42,503 bases of DNA from Dysgonomonas sp. 521 (GTDB taxonomy: Bacteria; Bacteroidota; Bacteroidia; Bacteroidales; Dysgonomonadaceae). The position numbers were made by a program, and so were the translations under genes. Each line of letters begins with the position of its first letter. The stretch's first letter is position 1. The stretch covers positions 1 to 42,503 of the forward strand of contig NZ_QVMO01000032.1 of NCBI RefSeq assembly GCF_010501055.1. Reading direction: 5' to 3'. Shown here in pieces: positions 1 through 11,451 of the stretch. The notes below the pieces were generated by a model, which saw nothing but the letters and a program-made list of their open reading frames with translations, made no database searches and had not been told where the DNA came from.

Positions 1-80
1 TCAATGCTAACGAAATAAGACTTATGGGTAAACTAGCTAAAAAACACAATTTTATGATTGTCAAAACGGATATAATTTAA
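1..80 (+). CDS. C-terminal end of an unrecognised protein (5' end outside the window)
   Basis: An open frame runs in from the left edge (first full codon at base 3) and ends at TAA 78-80, giving 25 residues that finish ...KKHNFMIVKTDII. The mix of charged and hydrophobic residues looks like a real C-terminus, and a dispersed intergenic repeat begins directly after the stop, as it does after other genes here. The fragment is too short to assign a family. It could also be chance. Confidence 0.45.
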   Translation, partial: NANEIRLMGKLAKKHNFMIVKTDII

Positions 81-201
81 ATGACGTCATTGGTAACGGA
101 GTGAAACATCTCGTATCTAGTAGGTCGAGATTCTTCGTTGCACTCAGAATGACAAAGAGAGTAGCAATTTGATAGAGATGTTTTACTTTTGACACACCCT
201 C
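81..201. repeat. Truncated copy of the GAGGGTGTG-ended MITE-like repeat with internal GTCAT...ATGAC palindrome
   Basis: Bases 86-153 form a GTCAT...ATGAC palindromic unit. The right end (about 188-201) reads ACTTTTGACACACCCTC. Most of this stretch is nearly identical to the complete element at 27497-27647, but the left terminal repeat is missing. I see no gene between 81 and 322. Confidence 0.75.
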
Positions 202-267
202 AATTGGATAAGCCCCGCGAAAGATTCGCACGGTAGTGGAGGTAGATTGTTGCCTTTTTATGTACTG

Positions 268-2539
<2,272 letters not shown>

Positions 2540-2552
2540 GGTAAAGGATCGG

Positions 2553-2603
2553 ATATTCCCTGATACCATTATAAGTATCTCTTTAAATGGTATCAGGGAA
2601 TAT
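2553..2603. terminator. Bidirectional hairpin between convergent genes
   Basis: A perfect 18-bp inverted repeat (2553-2570 with 2586-2603, starting ATATTCCCTGATACC) with a 15-nt loop sits between the GH97 stop and the regulator stop. There is no long U-tract, but the placement between two convergent genes fits a shared terminator. Confidence 0.75.
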
Positions 2604-2636
2604 TAATAATACATTATTCTGCTTAATCTGAATGTT

Positions 2637-5600
2637 CTAAGCCTGATTGTCTTTCTTTTGGTTCCTCCCGGTATACTCCTTCGGAGATAATCCGTAAAAC
2701 TCTTTGAATGAACTGGAAAAATGAGACAGGTTGGAAAACCCCGTAGCATAAGCGACCTCAGATATTGTCAGCTTTTTACCCGATAGTAGAGTAGCGGCCT
2801 GTTTCAGGCGTATCCCCCTGATGAAGTCACGAGCCGACTGGTTGGTCAGTTCCTTGAGTTTGCGATGCATGTGTACACGGCTCATGCCTACATTTGTAGC
2901 CAGCATTTCCACGCTGAGGTCAGGATTGGAGAGATTCTCATTGATGATTCTCATAACCTTTTGCATCAGTATTTCGTCAGCCGGTTTTATCTCTATTTTT
3001 TGTAGTTTGTCTTCCTGTTGTTGCAGTCCGGTAAATTTATTCCTGAGTAGTTGCCTGCTCTCTATGAGGTTTGCGACTGTACTCTTTAGCAGTTCGGTAT
3101 TGAAAGGTTTTGAGATATAGGCATCCGCACCAATATCGAGCCCGTCAATCGTGTTTTCCTGTGTGGCTTTTGCCGTGAGCAGGATAACGGGTATATGGTT
3201 GATATTGACGTTTTGTCTTACCTTTCGGGTAAGTGTGATGCCGTCCATTTCGGGCATCATAATGTCGCTGATGATTAAGTCCGGGTTTTCGGTAAGAATG
3301 ATCCCCAGTGCTTTTTTGCCGTCAGGCGCTTCTGTTATCCTGTATTCTGACGATAACTCATTTTTTATATAATCACGTATTTCGTCCTCATCTTCTACTA
3401 CCAGTATGCGGTATCTGGTCTTAGGCTTCTCCTTTTTCCTGTCTTCTCCATTGTCTATTATTTCAGGAGAGACAGAAAGCCTATCCACAGGCTCGGTCTT
3501 ATAGGTTTCTCCATTGTTGAGTTCCTGTATTTTCAGGTGGTCGCTACCCAGAGGAACCCTGATAATGAAACGGGTGCCTTGAGCATCGGTTCTGTTTTCT
3601 GCCGATATTGTCCCGTGATGCAGTTCAACCAGCGATCTGGACAGGTGTAGTCCTATACCCGTACCAAAGTTGGAATTAGTGAGGTCATTATTAATCTGAT
3701 AGAAGCGTTCGAAGATTTGCTCTATTTTGTCTTTATCAATACCTATGCCACTATCGGTAATGGTAATTTCGAAATATTCCCGCAGAGGCCCTCTTACATT
3801 TTCGTCATGTCCGGAAGTCAGTTCTATAGTGATATTACCATTGTCGGGCGTGTATTTGAATGCGTTTGACAGGATATTGAGCAGTATCTTATCAAAGTTG
3901 TTGAGGTCTACCCAGGCATTTAGCTTCTCGTCTTTATGTATGAAATCGAAATATATGTTTTTCCTCTGGGCGAGGTATTCAAAGGTCAGCATCAAATCTT
4001 CTATAAAGCCTACAATATCCGTTTCTCTGAATTGCAGGCGCATCTGTCCTTTATCCAGTTTCCGTATATCCATCAGTTGGTTGATAAGCCTCAGTATGCG
4101 TTGGGCGTTGCGATGAATCATTATATATGTTTTCTGGAGCTTAGCATCTTTATTCTCAGACATTAATTTCTCCATCGGGCTTATAATCAGCGTCATCGGT
4201 GTCCGTATCTCATGGGATATATTAATGAAGAATTGCAGTTTGGCTTCATTTATCTGTTCCTGATGGTTTCTTCTCATCTCTTCCTGACGGTGCAGCACGC
4301 GCGACCGGATATAATTGGCTATAAAGTAAGCGAATAAAACGATCAGTATAGCATAAACGGTGTATGCCCATACAGACTGGTACCAGGGTGGTGTAATGAC
4401 TATCTTTATTGTTTTTATTGCGGAATAATTGTCATGGTCTTGCGCCCTTAGTTTGAACGTATAAGTTCCCGGGTTGAGGTTCGTATAAGTAACCCTGTTT
4501 GCTCCGGGGTAAGAATTTATCCAGTCGGAGCCGAGTTCTTCGATCATGTACTGGTAGACGATACGTTCGGGATTAGTGTACTCCAGTGTGGAAAACTCAA
4601 TGCTGAAAGTATTGTCGTTATAACTTAAAGTGAACCTGTCCGCGTCAAGTACCGATGTGGTTATGATTTCGTGCCCTCCCGATTTATCTCCTTTCCGGAT
4701 AGCGTGGTTGAATAAGTAAAAGTCTGTTATTAAAACCCTCAATTCCTTCTTCGTATCGGTTATATCTTTAGGATAGAAGGATGTGACACCGTTGATACCA
4801 CCAAAATATATCTTTCCTTTCGAGTCTTTGAACTGTGCGCCGCGGGTAAACTCGTTTCCTTGCAGGCCGTCACCCGCATAGTAGTTTATGAAACGGTTTT
4901 CGGAAACATCAAATTTACTGATTCCCAAATAGGTGCTTATCCAGATATTGCCGTTTTCATCTTCCTGTATCCCGCAAATTACATCATTGGGTAGACCGTC
5001 TTTTATCGAATAACTTTTTACCGATTCATCTTTCTTATCGAATACATATAAGCTGGAAGAGGTTCCGATCCATATTTTCCCCGATTTATCTTCATAGAGG
5101 GTATAGGCTATTGTTTTGGGTACGATGGTATTCTGTTTCAGGTAATTGATAAATGTCTTTTTTGCCGGGTTGTAACAGCTCACACCTTTGTAGTGAGCTA
5201 TCCATATAAGCCCTTCGCTGTCGAATAATATGCCGTTTATCCAGTGATTGCTTAATTCGTCAATGGAGAAATCATCATCCTCGCTCTTTCTCGATTCAAA
5301 ATAAACCATCTTTCCATCTTTCAGGCTTATTTGGTAAAATCCCGCACCGTATGTCCCCACAAGCAGATTTTTCTGGTTGTCTTCCGAGATGCAGTACACT
5401 TTCTCATTCAATAGTTCGGGGATGTATTCGCAATTTCCGGTTTTCCGGTTTAGCCTGGCCAACCCTTTAGTATATGAGCCTACCCACAAGTCGTGGTTCG
5501 AATCTTCGAAAATACTTAATATGATATTTGATATTGAGGCAGGGGAAGGGGTTTGCGCAAAGTGGGAAACCCGTTCGCCTTTGTCATTTATGCCGTATAT

Positions 5601-6719
5601 GCCATCATTATCGGTACCTATCCATGTAATACCCTCATGGTCTTTGCAGATAGACATTACCGAACTGGATCCGATGGGGTTGTTTTTTAAAGACTTAAAA
5701 CCATAATAATCAAATTTCTTTTCTGTTCCGGGAATAAAGGTTATACCCCTCTGGAATATGCCTAACCAGTAGTTATTATCTTTGTCCTGTAAGATAGAAT
5801 GTACTTTCCCTTTCGAAAAATCAAAAGGGGCGGAGTTTATTTCATAATCTTCAACGATATTTTTCTTATCATCATATATTTTTAGCCCCTGCCCGTCTGT
5901 TCCTATAAATAATGTATTTTCTCTGCTCAGGAGCAATGTTTTGACTAACAGTTGTGAGTTGCCGGGATAAGACACCTGCCTGAACAGTTGCGCCTGCTCA
6001 TCATATTTGTTAAGCCCTTGCGAAAGAGTTCCTACAAATATATTTCCCTGCTTGTCTTCTGCTATAGATGAAATATTGTTGCTGCTGATACCTCCGGGTG
6101 CGGTAAACACCTTTATTTCCCTTGTCTTTGGCCGATACAGGTTTATCCCGTTGTATTCCGACCCTATCCACAGATTGCCTTTCGAGTCTTCGAACACAAG
6201 GTTGAGGTAGTTGCTGTTCAGTTCCGATGCCAACTCTGATTTTACCAAATGTTCAGGGTCTTCCTTTTTCCGGACAAAAAGGCCTTGCCCGGAGGTTGCA
6301 ATCCAGATGTCTCCATTTGCGGCTTCCATCATGCAAGTGATATGCGGGGCTACTACTTTACCATCCTTATACATCTTTATTTCCCTGAAAGAATTTGTAG
6401 CCCAGTCGTATATCATAAGGCCGTTGATGCAACCCACCCACAGATTATCGGCGCTATCTTCGAAGACAGATCGTACATAATTATCTTTCAGCGAAGTAGA
6501 ATCTTCGGGCTGATGCTTGTAAATCGTAAATTTTGTTCCGTCAAATTTGTTTAACCCGTTTTCGGTAGCAATCCATATAAAACCTCTCTTGTCCTGATAT
6601 ACCTGATTGATAAGGCTGTTGGACAAATCCTCGTCAGGGGAATAGAACTTCCCTGTCTGGCCGGTAATGTGTAATGAAGCAAAAATGAATAGTATATATA
6701 TAAGAATGCGCGTTTTCAC
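2637..6719 (-). CDS. Hybrid two-component system (HTCS) regulator
   Basis: One-protein sensor and transcription regulator typical of Bacteroidetes glycan loci; it would bind an oligosaccharide in the periplasm and activate target genes. Numbered from GTG 6719 (1360 aa): signal peptide; 14 Reg_prop repeats (WIATENGLNKFD, WVGCINGL and so on), enough for two seven-bladed propellers; Y_Y_Y domain about 697-776; membrane helix about 780-803; histidine kinase with H836 in NISHEIRTP; ATPase with N, G1 (DSGIGID) and G2 (GTGIGL) boxes; receiver with D1152 in SDIMMPEMDG; C-terminal AraC-type HTH about 1256-1353. The frame stays open to a TTG at 6761, but that codon lies inside a -7 promoter box and adds residues before the signal peptide, so GTG 6719 is preferred. 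It is divergent from the xylan operon, which is its likeliest target; the SusB gene next to it is an alternative. Confidence 0.93.
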   Translation of the reverse strand: MKTRILIYILFIFASLHITGQTGKFYSPDEDLSNSLINQVYQDKRGFIWIATENGLNKFDGTKFTIYKHQPEDSTSLKDNYVRSVFEDSADNLWVGCINGLMIYDWATNSFREIKMYKDGKVVAPHITCMMEAANGDIWIATSGQGLFVRKKEDPEHLVKSELASELNSNYLNLVFEDSKGNLWIGSEYNGINLYRPKTREIKVFTAPGGISSNNISSIAEDKQGNIFVGTLSQGLNKYDEQAQLFRQVSYPGNSQLLVKTLLLSRENTLFIGTDGQGLKIYDDKKNIVEDYEINSAPFDFSKGKVHSILQDKDNNYWLGIFQRGITFIPGTEKKFDYYGFKSLKNNPIGSSSVMSICKDHEGITWIGTDNDGIYGINDKGERVSHFAQTPSPASISNIILSIFEDSNHDLWVGSYTKGLARLNRKTGNCEYIPELLNEKVYCISEDNQKNLLVGTYGAGFYQISLKDGKMVYFESRKSEDDDFSIDELSNHWINGILFDSEGLIWIAHYKGVSCYNPAKKTFINYLKQNTIVPKTIAYTLYEDKSGKIWIGTSSSLYVFDKKDESVKSYSIKDGLPNDVICGIQEDENGNIWISTYLGISKFDVSENRFINYYAGDGLQGNEFTRGAQFKDSKGKIYFGGINGVTSFYPKDITDTKKELRVLITDFYLFNHAIRKGDKSGGHEIITTSVLDADRFTLSYNDNTFSIEFSTLEYTNPERIVYQYMIEELGSDWINSYPGANRVTYTNLNPGTYTFKLRAQDHDNYSAIKTIKIVITPPWYQSVWAYTVYAILIVLFAYFIANYIRSRVLHRQEEMRRNHQEQINEAKLQFFINISHEIRTPMTLIISPMEKLMSENKDAKLQKTYIMIHRNAQRILRLINQLMDIRKLDKGQMRLQFRETDIVGFIEDLMLTFEYLAQRKNIYFDFIHKDEKLNAWVDLNNFDKILLNILSNAFKYTPDNGNITIELTSGHDENVRGPLREYFEITITDSGIGIDKDKIEQIFERFYQINNDLTNSNFGTGIGLHLSRSLVELHHGTISAENRTDAQGTRFIIRVPLGSDHLKIQELNNGETYKTEPVDRLSVSPEIIDNGEDRKKEKPKTRYRILVVEDEDEIRDYIKNELSSEYRITEAPDGKKALGIILTENPDLIISDIMMPEMDGITLTRKVRQNVNINHIPVILLTAKATQENTIDGLDIGADAYISKPFNTELLKSTVANLIESRQLLRNKFTGLQQQEDKLQKIEIKPADEILMQKVMRIINENLSNPDLSVEMLATNVGMSRVHMHRKLKELTNQSARDFIRGIRLKQAATLLSGKKLTISEVAYATGFSNLSHFSSSFKEFYGLSPKEYTGRNQKKDNQA

Positions 6720-6758
6720 ATTTTCTTGTTGTTGGTAACTAGATATATGAGGTATATG

Positions 6759-6766
6759 CAAATTTA
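6759..6766 (-). promoter_or_regulatory. Bacteroidetes -7 box of the HTCS gene
   Basis: On the minus strand this reads TAAATTTG, a perfect TAnnTTTG. It lies 40 bp before the GTG start at 6719. No TTTG is present at the -33 distance; that place is taken by the end of the MITE-like element at 6780-6974. Confidence 0.55.
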
Positions 6767-6779
6767 GAAATAATAATAA

Positions 6780-6974
6780 GAGCCTGTTTAAATTTTAGCG
6801 AAAATTTTTATTATAGGCTCTTGTAATTCATTCTTAGCAACTTTTTTATGCTCTTTCTTAGCGTCTTTTCCCCTTTTTACTCTTGGTTTAGCCCGCTAAA
6901 CCTACTAGTAAAAATGATAAAATCCATCTAAAAATAGCTATAAAAAAGATTTGCTATAAAATTTAAACAGGCTC
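6780..6974. mobile_element. MITE-like element, family 1, copy 1 (195 bp)
   Basis: The ends are an 18-bp perfect terminal inverted repeat, GAGCCTGTTTAAATTTTA. It is flanked by a TAA direct repeat (6777-6779 and 6975-6977), consistent with a 3-bp target duplication. There is no coding capacity. An inner hairpin reads GGTTTAGC-CC-GCTAAACC. Copy 2 at 13526-13719 is close to identical, and a diverged relative lies at 40027-40208. Short TNA duplications with GAG-starting ends are seen in some IS5-family elements, so mobilisation by such a transposase is plausible. Confidence 0.85.
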
Positions 6975-7001
6975 TAAGATATATCCTCATTTTCGAAGGG
7001 A

Positions 7002-7083
7002 ATGTTACATAGGGAAAAGTTTATGTTACATCCCGGAGAGAGATGTTACATCCCGAAAAGAGATTGAAACATCCGGAAATCAG
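7002..7083. promoter_or_regulatory. Four phased direct repeats, candidate HTCS operator
   Basis: ATGTTACAT occurs at 7002, 7023 and 7043, followed by the variant ATTGAAACAT at 7063; the middle units continue with CCCGGAGAG or CCCGAAAAG. The spacing is 21, 20 and 20 bp, about two helical turns, so all units face the same side of the DNA. A TATGTTTG -7 box follows 19 bp after the array. This layout suits an AraC-type activator and lies between the HTCS gene and the xylan operon. Operator function is inferred. Confidence 0.65.
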
Positions 7084-7101
7084 CTTCTCTCCGATCGTTT
7101 G

Positions 7102-7109
7102 TATGTTTG
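7102..7109 (+). promoter_or_regulatory. -7 box TATGTTTG, candidate activated promoter of the xylan operon
   Basis: This is a perfect TAnnTTTG just downstream of the phased repeats, with no TTTG at -33, as expected of an activator-dependent promoter. It would give a leader of about 240 nt containing a palindromic repeat (7173-7248). Confidence 0.5.
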
Positions 7110-7172
7110 CATTACATGAAAAATGATATCTAAGCCATCTGAAAAATAGATACTCGCAGGGGGCAAAAGCCT

Positions 7173-7281
7173 GTCATTCCGTGCCTGATACGGCTCTCAA
7201 GAATACAACCTTGATTATGAATAAATTGCGAATCAAGCCAGCAATGACAATTACTCTTTTTTTGACTTTTGGCACACCCTC
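7173..7281. repeat. GTCAT...ATGAC unit followed by a solo right end of MITE family 2
   Basis: Bases 7173-7248 begin GTCATTCC and end GCAATGAC. The following GACTTTTGGCACACCCTC (ending 7281) matches the right terminus of the complete element at 27497-27647. No matching left terminus is seen. Confidence 0.6.
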
Positions 7282-7300
7282 AATACAACTGGCGAACACA

Positions 7301-7308
7301 TATGTTTG
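7301..7308 (+). promoter_or_regulatory. Second -7 box TATGTTTG near the xylan operon start
   Basis: A perfect TAnnTTTG lies 49 bp before the ATG at 7358. No good -33 TTTG is seen at 19-21 bp. It may give basal expression, while 7102-7109 may give activated expression. Confidence 0.4.
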
Positions 7309-7357
7309 CTCCTACAATATAAAATCCATAAATATTATGTTATTTAAATAACTGTAT

Positions 7358-9910
7358 ATGAATAAAAGAAACATGTTTAAGATGCTACTGTGTAGCACTA
7401 TCTTATTGTTCGGTGCTACATGTATTCAGGCAAAAGTAAAACTACCCCGCCTGATAAGCGATGGTATGATACTCCAGCGTGAAGCGCCACTCAATATATG
7501 GGGTTGGGCCTCTCCGGGTGAGAAAATCAACATAACCTTCCTCGGCAAATCATACGATACCAAAGCCGACAGGAACGGTAACTGGCGTATAGAATTGCCA
7601 AAGCATGACGCAGGAGGCCCTTACATCATGCAGGTAAACGATATAGAGATAAAAGATATCCTTATCGGCGATGTATGGCTTTGTTCCGGGCAGTCGAATA
7701 TGGAGCTCCCTGTCCGCCGTACATTGGATTTGTACAGGGATGAGGTAAAAGATATTAACAACTCCCGGATACGGCAATTTCGTGTACCGATGAAGTATAA
7801 TTTTCAAAATGAAGAAACTGATTTGCAAGGCGGGGAATGGAAAGCCGTAACACCTGGCAATATACTTGATTTTTCAGCCGTGGCATACTTTTTTGCGAAA
7901 GACCTGTACGACAAACATCAAGTACCCGTAGGGCTTGTCAATACGGCTATTGGCGGTTCTCCGGCTGAGGCGTGGATCAGTGGCGAGGCCATAAAAAACT
8001 ATCCTGTATATGAAGCCGAAGCAAAGAAATGCGCTGCTGTTGGTTTTGTAGAAGACACAAGAGCGCGGGAGCAAAAAGCGGGGAACGAATGGTATGCGGC
8101 AATGATAAAGACTGACAAAGGTATCGGGTTATGGCATAAAGAAGACGTAGATACATCAGGATGGGATGACTTTTATCTTCCGGGATTGTGGAAAGATAAA
8201 GGCATAAATGTAAAGAACGCAGTAATATGGTTACGCAAAGAATTCGAGATGCCGGCCGGAGATGCCGGCAAACCGGCTATCCTTCGTTTAGGGTATATTA
8301 TCGATTCCGATTCGGCTTATGTAAACGGAAAATTTGTAGGAACGACAGGCTATCAGTACCCGCCCCGTATTTATCAGATTCCGGAAGGTACATTGAAGGC
8401 AGGGAAGAATACTATTGCTATAAGGATCGTTACAAATGGATGGGGTGGCATCAAAGAAGATAAGCCTTATAAAATTATCACAGGGAGCAAAGAAATTGAT
8501 CTGACCGGAGAATGGAAATACCGTGTAGGGGCTGCGCTTTCTCCTGCTCCGGCAAGTACATTTTTCCAATACAAGCCTACGGGACTGTATAACGGTATGA
8601 TTGCGCCTCTAGCCAATTACAGCCTGAAAGGAGTCATTTGGTATCAGGGAGAATCGAATGCAGGGAAGGCAAAAGAATATACAAACCTCTTTCGGGATTT
8701 GATTAAAGACTGGAGAACACAGCGGAATGAGCCGGAATTGCCTTTCATATACGCACAGCTCCCCGAACTGAACAAACCATCGCGATACCCTTCAGAAAGC
8801 GGGCTGGCAGAATTGAGAGAAGCCCAGCGTTTGGCACTAAAACTGCCATATACAGGCATGGCCGTAACACTCGGTCTAGGCGAATGGAACGATATTCATC
8901 CACTGAATAAAAAAGGCGTGGGGCGATCTCTGGCCTTAGAAGCTAAACGTGTAGCCTATAAAGAGACCGGGGTTGTAAGTTCCGGCCCCCGGCTCGAAGG
9001 GGTGAAGCTGGACGGTAATAATATCGTCCTCACATTCGAATCGGTCGGTTCCGGCCTATACTCCAACGATATACTCAACGGATTCGCGGTTGCGGGAGTT
9101 GACAAAAGATATGTGTGGGCCGATGCGATAGTGATAGAAAAGAATAAAGTAAAAGTCTGGAGCAACCAAGTACCACAACCCCTGTCGGTCCGTTATGCGT
9201 GGGCTGACAATCCGCAGGGTGCGAACCTTAAAAACAAAGAAGGATTACCGGCATCCCCCTTTCAGGCAGAGTATTCCGATACCATCAGAAGTAATAAATC
9301 CGGCGTACATGATGGCTTCGGATACGAACTTTGGCACGACAAAGGCGATGTGAGCATGGTTTTGAAGAAAGGTGGCGCGTTTGAGTGCAGCTGGGACAAT
9401 ATCAATAATGCTCTATTCCGTACAGGCAAAAAGTTTGACAGCACAAAGACACATGATGAGATTGGCTCCATATCCCTCGATTATGGTTGCGACTACCAGC
9501 CGGATGGCAATTCGTATTTATGTGTTTATGGCTGGTCGGTCGATCCTCTGGTCGAATTTTATATTGTAGAGTCTTGGGGCAGTTGGCGTCCGCCCGGAGC
9601 TGTATCCAAAGGTACTGTCAATATCGGCGGCAGTATGTATGATATTTATGAAACCATACGTGTAGAACAGCCTTCCATTGAAGGCGACACAACTTTCCGG
9701 CAATACTGGAGCGTACGTACCGATAAGAACACTGCCGGCACTATTCCCGTTAGCGAGCACTTCAAAGCCTGGGAAACAATGGGTATGAGGCTTGGGAAAA
9801 TATATGAGGTAGCCTTCTGTGTCGAAGGTTATCAGAGTAAGGGTAAAGCCAATCTATATAAGCATGTGCTGACCATTGGTAATACTGTGACCGGAAAAGA
9901 AAAAGAATAA
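7358..9910 (+). CDS. Fusion of CE20-like acetylesterase (SASA family) and GH11 endo-xylanase
   Basis: Secreted bifunctional enzyme predicted to remove acetyl groups and cut the xylan backbone. A signal peptide (about 1-25) is followed by an SGNH/SASA esterase with catalytic S113 in [10 protein letters not shown] and D512/H514 in NDIHP. The esterase is interrupted by a jelly-roll insert (about 260-395, with YVNGKFVG), the layout of large sialate O-acetylesterase-like CE20 acetylxylan esterases. Residues about 648-845 form a complete GH11 domain: [36 protein letters not shown] with nucleophile E733, QPSIEG, QYWSVR, and acid/base E823 in CVEGYQSKG. The 90-residue gap between the two Glu fits GH11. 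There is no linker rich in Ser or Pro. It is the first gene of the operon, 21 bp before the transporter. Generic annotation of the N-terminus as sialate O-acetylesterase would hide the xylanase. Confidence 0.93.
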   Translation: MNKRNMFKMLLCSTILLFGATCIQAKVKLPRLISDGMILQREAPLNIWGWASPGEKINITFLGKSYDTKADRNGNWRIELPKHDAGGPYIMQVNDIEIKDILIGDVWLCSGQSNMELPVRRTLDLYRDEVKDINNSRIRQFRVPMKYNFQNEETDLQGGEWKAVTPGNILDFSAVAYFFAKDLYDKHQVPVGLVNTAIGGSPAEAWISGEAIKNYPVYEAEAKKCAAVGFVEDTRAREQKAGNEWYAAMIKTDKGIGLWHKEDVDTSGWDDFYLPGLWKDKGINVKNAVIWLRKEFEMPAGDAGKPAILRLGYIIDSDSAYVNGKFVGTTGYQYPPRIYQIPEGTLKAGKNTIAIRIVTNGWGGIKEDKPYKIITGSKEIDLTGEWKYRVGAALSPAPASTFFQYKPTGLYNGMIAPLANYSLKGVIWYQGESNAGKAKEYTNLFRDLIKDWRTQRNEPELPFIYAQLPELNKPSRYPSESGLAELREAQRLALKLPYTGMAVTLGLGEWNDIHPLNKKGVGRSLALEAKRVAYKETGVVSSGPRLEGVKLDGNNIVLTFESVGSGLYSNDILNGFAVAGVDKRYVWADAIVIEKNKVKVWSNQVPQPLSVRYAWADNPQGANLKNKEGLPASPFQAEYSDTIRSNKSGVHDGFGYELWHDKGDVSMVLKKGGAFECSWDNINNALFRTGKKFDSTKTHDEIGSISLDYGCDYQPDGNSYLCVYGWSVDPLVEFYIVESWGSWRPPGAVSKGTVNIGGSMYDIYETIRVEQPSIEGDTTFRQYWSVRTDKNTAGTIPVSEHFKAWETMGMRLGKIYEVAFCVEGYQSKGKANLYKHVLTIGNTVTGKEKE

Positions 9911-9931
9911 TATAACAAAGACGAAAAAGCA

Positions 9932-11347
9932 ATGGAATCAACAACACAAAAGACCGAATCGAAAGGTTTTTACAAATTATCATGGGTACAGCGTATCGGT
10001 TTTGGCTCGGGCGATTTGGCTCAGAACCTTATCTACCAGACAGTATCGATGTATCTGCTTATTTTTTACACCAATGTATTTGGCATTTCTGCGGCTGCGG
10101 CAGGCGTCATGTTCTTAATAGTCAGGGTTGTCGATGTTATCTGGGACCCTATAGTGGGGGCATTTGTAGATAAGCACAATCCTAAACTCGGCAAATACCG
10201 TTCTTATCTGGTTCTGGGCGGTATTCCCCTTACAGGCTTTGCCATCCTTTGTTTCTGGAATGGTTTTTCAGGTTCGCTGGTATATGCCTATATTACCTAT
10301 GTAGGCCTTTCGATGTGTTATACCTTGATAAATGTTCCTTACGGGGCGCTAAATGCTTCGCTCACACGCGATACCGATGAGATTACAAAACTTACCTCGG
10401 CCCGCATGTTCTTAGCCAATCTGGGAGGGCTGGCTGTCGCTTATGGTATTCCTATCATTGTAAAAATGCTTTCTCCCGATGGAAAAATCAATTCATCGGA
10501 AGCAGGAAACGCATGGTTTATTACCATGACTATCTATGCTGTCGTAGGATTGGCTTTACTCATCTTTTGCTATACCCAGACCAAAGAGCGGGTAGTAATG
10601 GACGAAAAAGAGACGGAGAATGTAAAAGCTTCTGACCTATGGATGGAGTTTAAGCACAACCGCCCCTTGCGTATACTGGCATTTTTCTTTATTACGGCGT
10701 TCGCTATGATGGCTATCGGGAATTCCGCGGGGTCGTATTATATGATTTATAATGTAGGGGCACCCGATATGCTGCCCTATTTTATGGCATTAGGTTCTAT
10801 TCCCGCCTTTATTTTTATGCCGATGGTACCCGCTATAAAACGTGCTATTGGAAAAAAACAAATGTTTTATGTCTTCCTTACCGTTGCCATTATCGGCATG
10901 GTGCTGCTTTATGTTATCTCTGTAATCCCTGCATTGAAGACTCAAGTCTGGCTGGTATTTGTAGCCCAATTCATAAAGTCTACAGGTATAATTGTTGCTA
11001 CAGGATATATGTGGGCATTGGTTCCCGAAGTAATCTCTTATGGCGAACACACCACAGGAAAAAGGATTTCGGGTATCGTCAATGCCCTGACAGGTATCTT
11101 CTACAAGGCAGGTATGGCATTGGGCGGGGTCGTACCCGGACTTGTACTGGCTTTTGTGGCTTTTGACAAAGATAATGCGGTTTCACAGTCGGACTTCGCT
11201 CAGCAGGGTATTCTGTGGCTGGTAGCTGTGATACCTGCTATGCTACTTATCCTTGCCATGTTTATTATATCTAAGTATGAACTGGAAGATGATGTAATCG
11301 ACAAAATAAACAGGGAGATTGAAGAAAGGCATCTGAATGAAAAATAA
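9932..11347 (+). CDS. GPH-family (glycoside/pentoside/hexuronide) cation symporter
   Basis: Inner-membrane MFS-superfamily permease, 471 aa with about 12 hydrophobic helices. The N-terminal signature (FGSGDLAQN, then VDVIWDPIVGAFVDKH and GKYRSYL) is that of GPH symporters, which carry glycosides, xylosides or hexuronides with Na+ or H+. Its place directly after the xylanase and before the GH43 suggests transport of xylo-oligosaccharides, aldouronic acids or xylose into the cytoplasm. No SusC/SusD pair accompanies it, so outer-membrane passage must use another system. The ATG at 9932 follows the previous stop by 21 bp, so the two are probably cotranscribed. The exact substrate cannot be read from the sequence. 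Confidence 0.9.
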   Translation: MESTTQKTESKGFYKLSWVQRIGFGSGDLAQNLIYQTVSMYLLIFYTNVFGISAAAAGVMFLIVRVVDVIWDPIVGAFVDKHNPKLGKYRSYLVLGGIPLTGFAILCFWNGFSGSLVYAYITYVGLSMCYTLINVPYGALNASLTRDTDEITKLTSARMFLANLGGLAVAYGIPIIVKMLSPDGKINSSEAGNAWFITMTIYAVVGLALLIFCYTQTKERVVMDEKETENVKASDLWMEFKHNRPLRILAFFFITAFAMMAIGNSAGSYYMIYNVGAPDMLPYFMALGSIPAFIFMPMVPAIKRAIGKKQMFYVFLTVAIIGMVLLYVISVIPALKTQVWLVFVAQFIKSTGIIVATGYMWALVPEVISYGEHTTGKRISGIVNALTGIFYKAGMALGGVVPGLVLAFVAFDKDNAVSQSDFAQQGILWLVAVIPAMLLILAMFIISKYELEDDVIDKINREIEERHLNEK

Positions 11348-11411
11348 TGAATTATCGGCAAACGAAGAGTAAGTCAACAGTTAGCAATAGAAAACCAATT
11401 ATTAATTACTT

Positions 11412-11436
11412 GTTACTGCCCGTAGGGCGGAGTAAC
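11412..11436. repeat. Small intergenic hairpin
   Basis: GTTACTGCCC-GTA-GGGCGGAGTAAC folds into a stem with a 2-nt bulge between the transporter and GH43 genes. It lies after a partial heptad repeat (about 11373-11390). It may affect mRNA stability; it is not a classic terminator. Confidence 0.5.
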
Positions 11437-11451
11437 TAAAAAAATATAACG

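Noticed and set aside
6720..6761. Longer HTCS start at TTG 6761
   Set aside because: Codon lies within the -7 box TAAATTTG and adds 14 residues before the signal peptide; GTG 6719 fits better.
6780..6974. Element considered as a riboswitch or long terminator
   Set aside because: A second near-identical copy at 13526 with the same ends and TAA flanks makes a transposable element the simpler reading.
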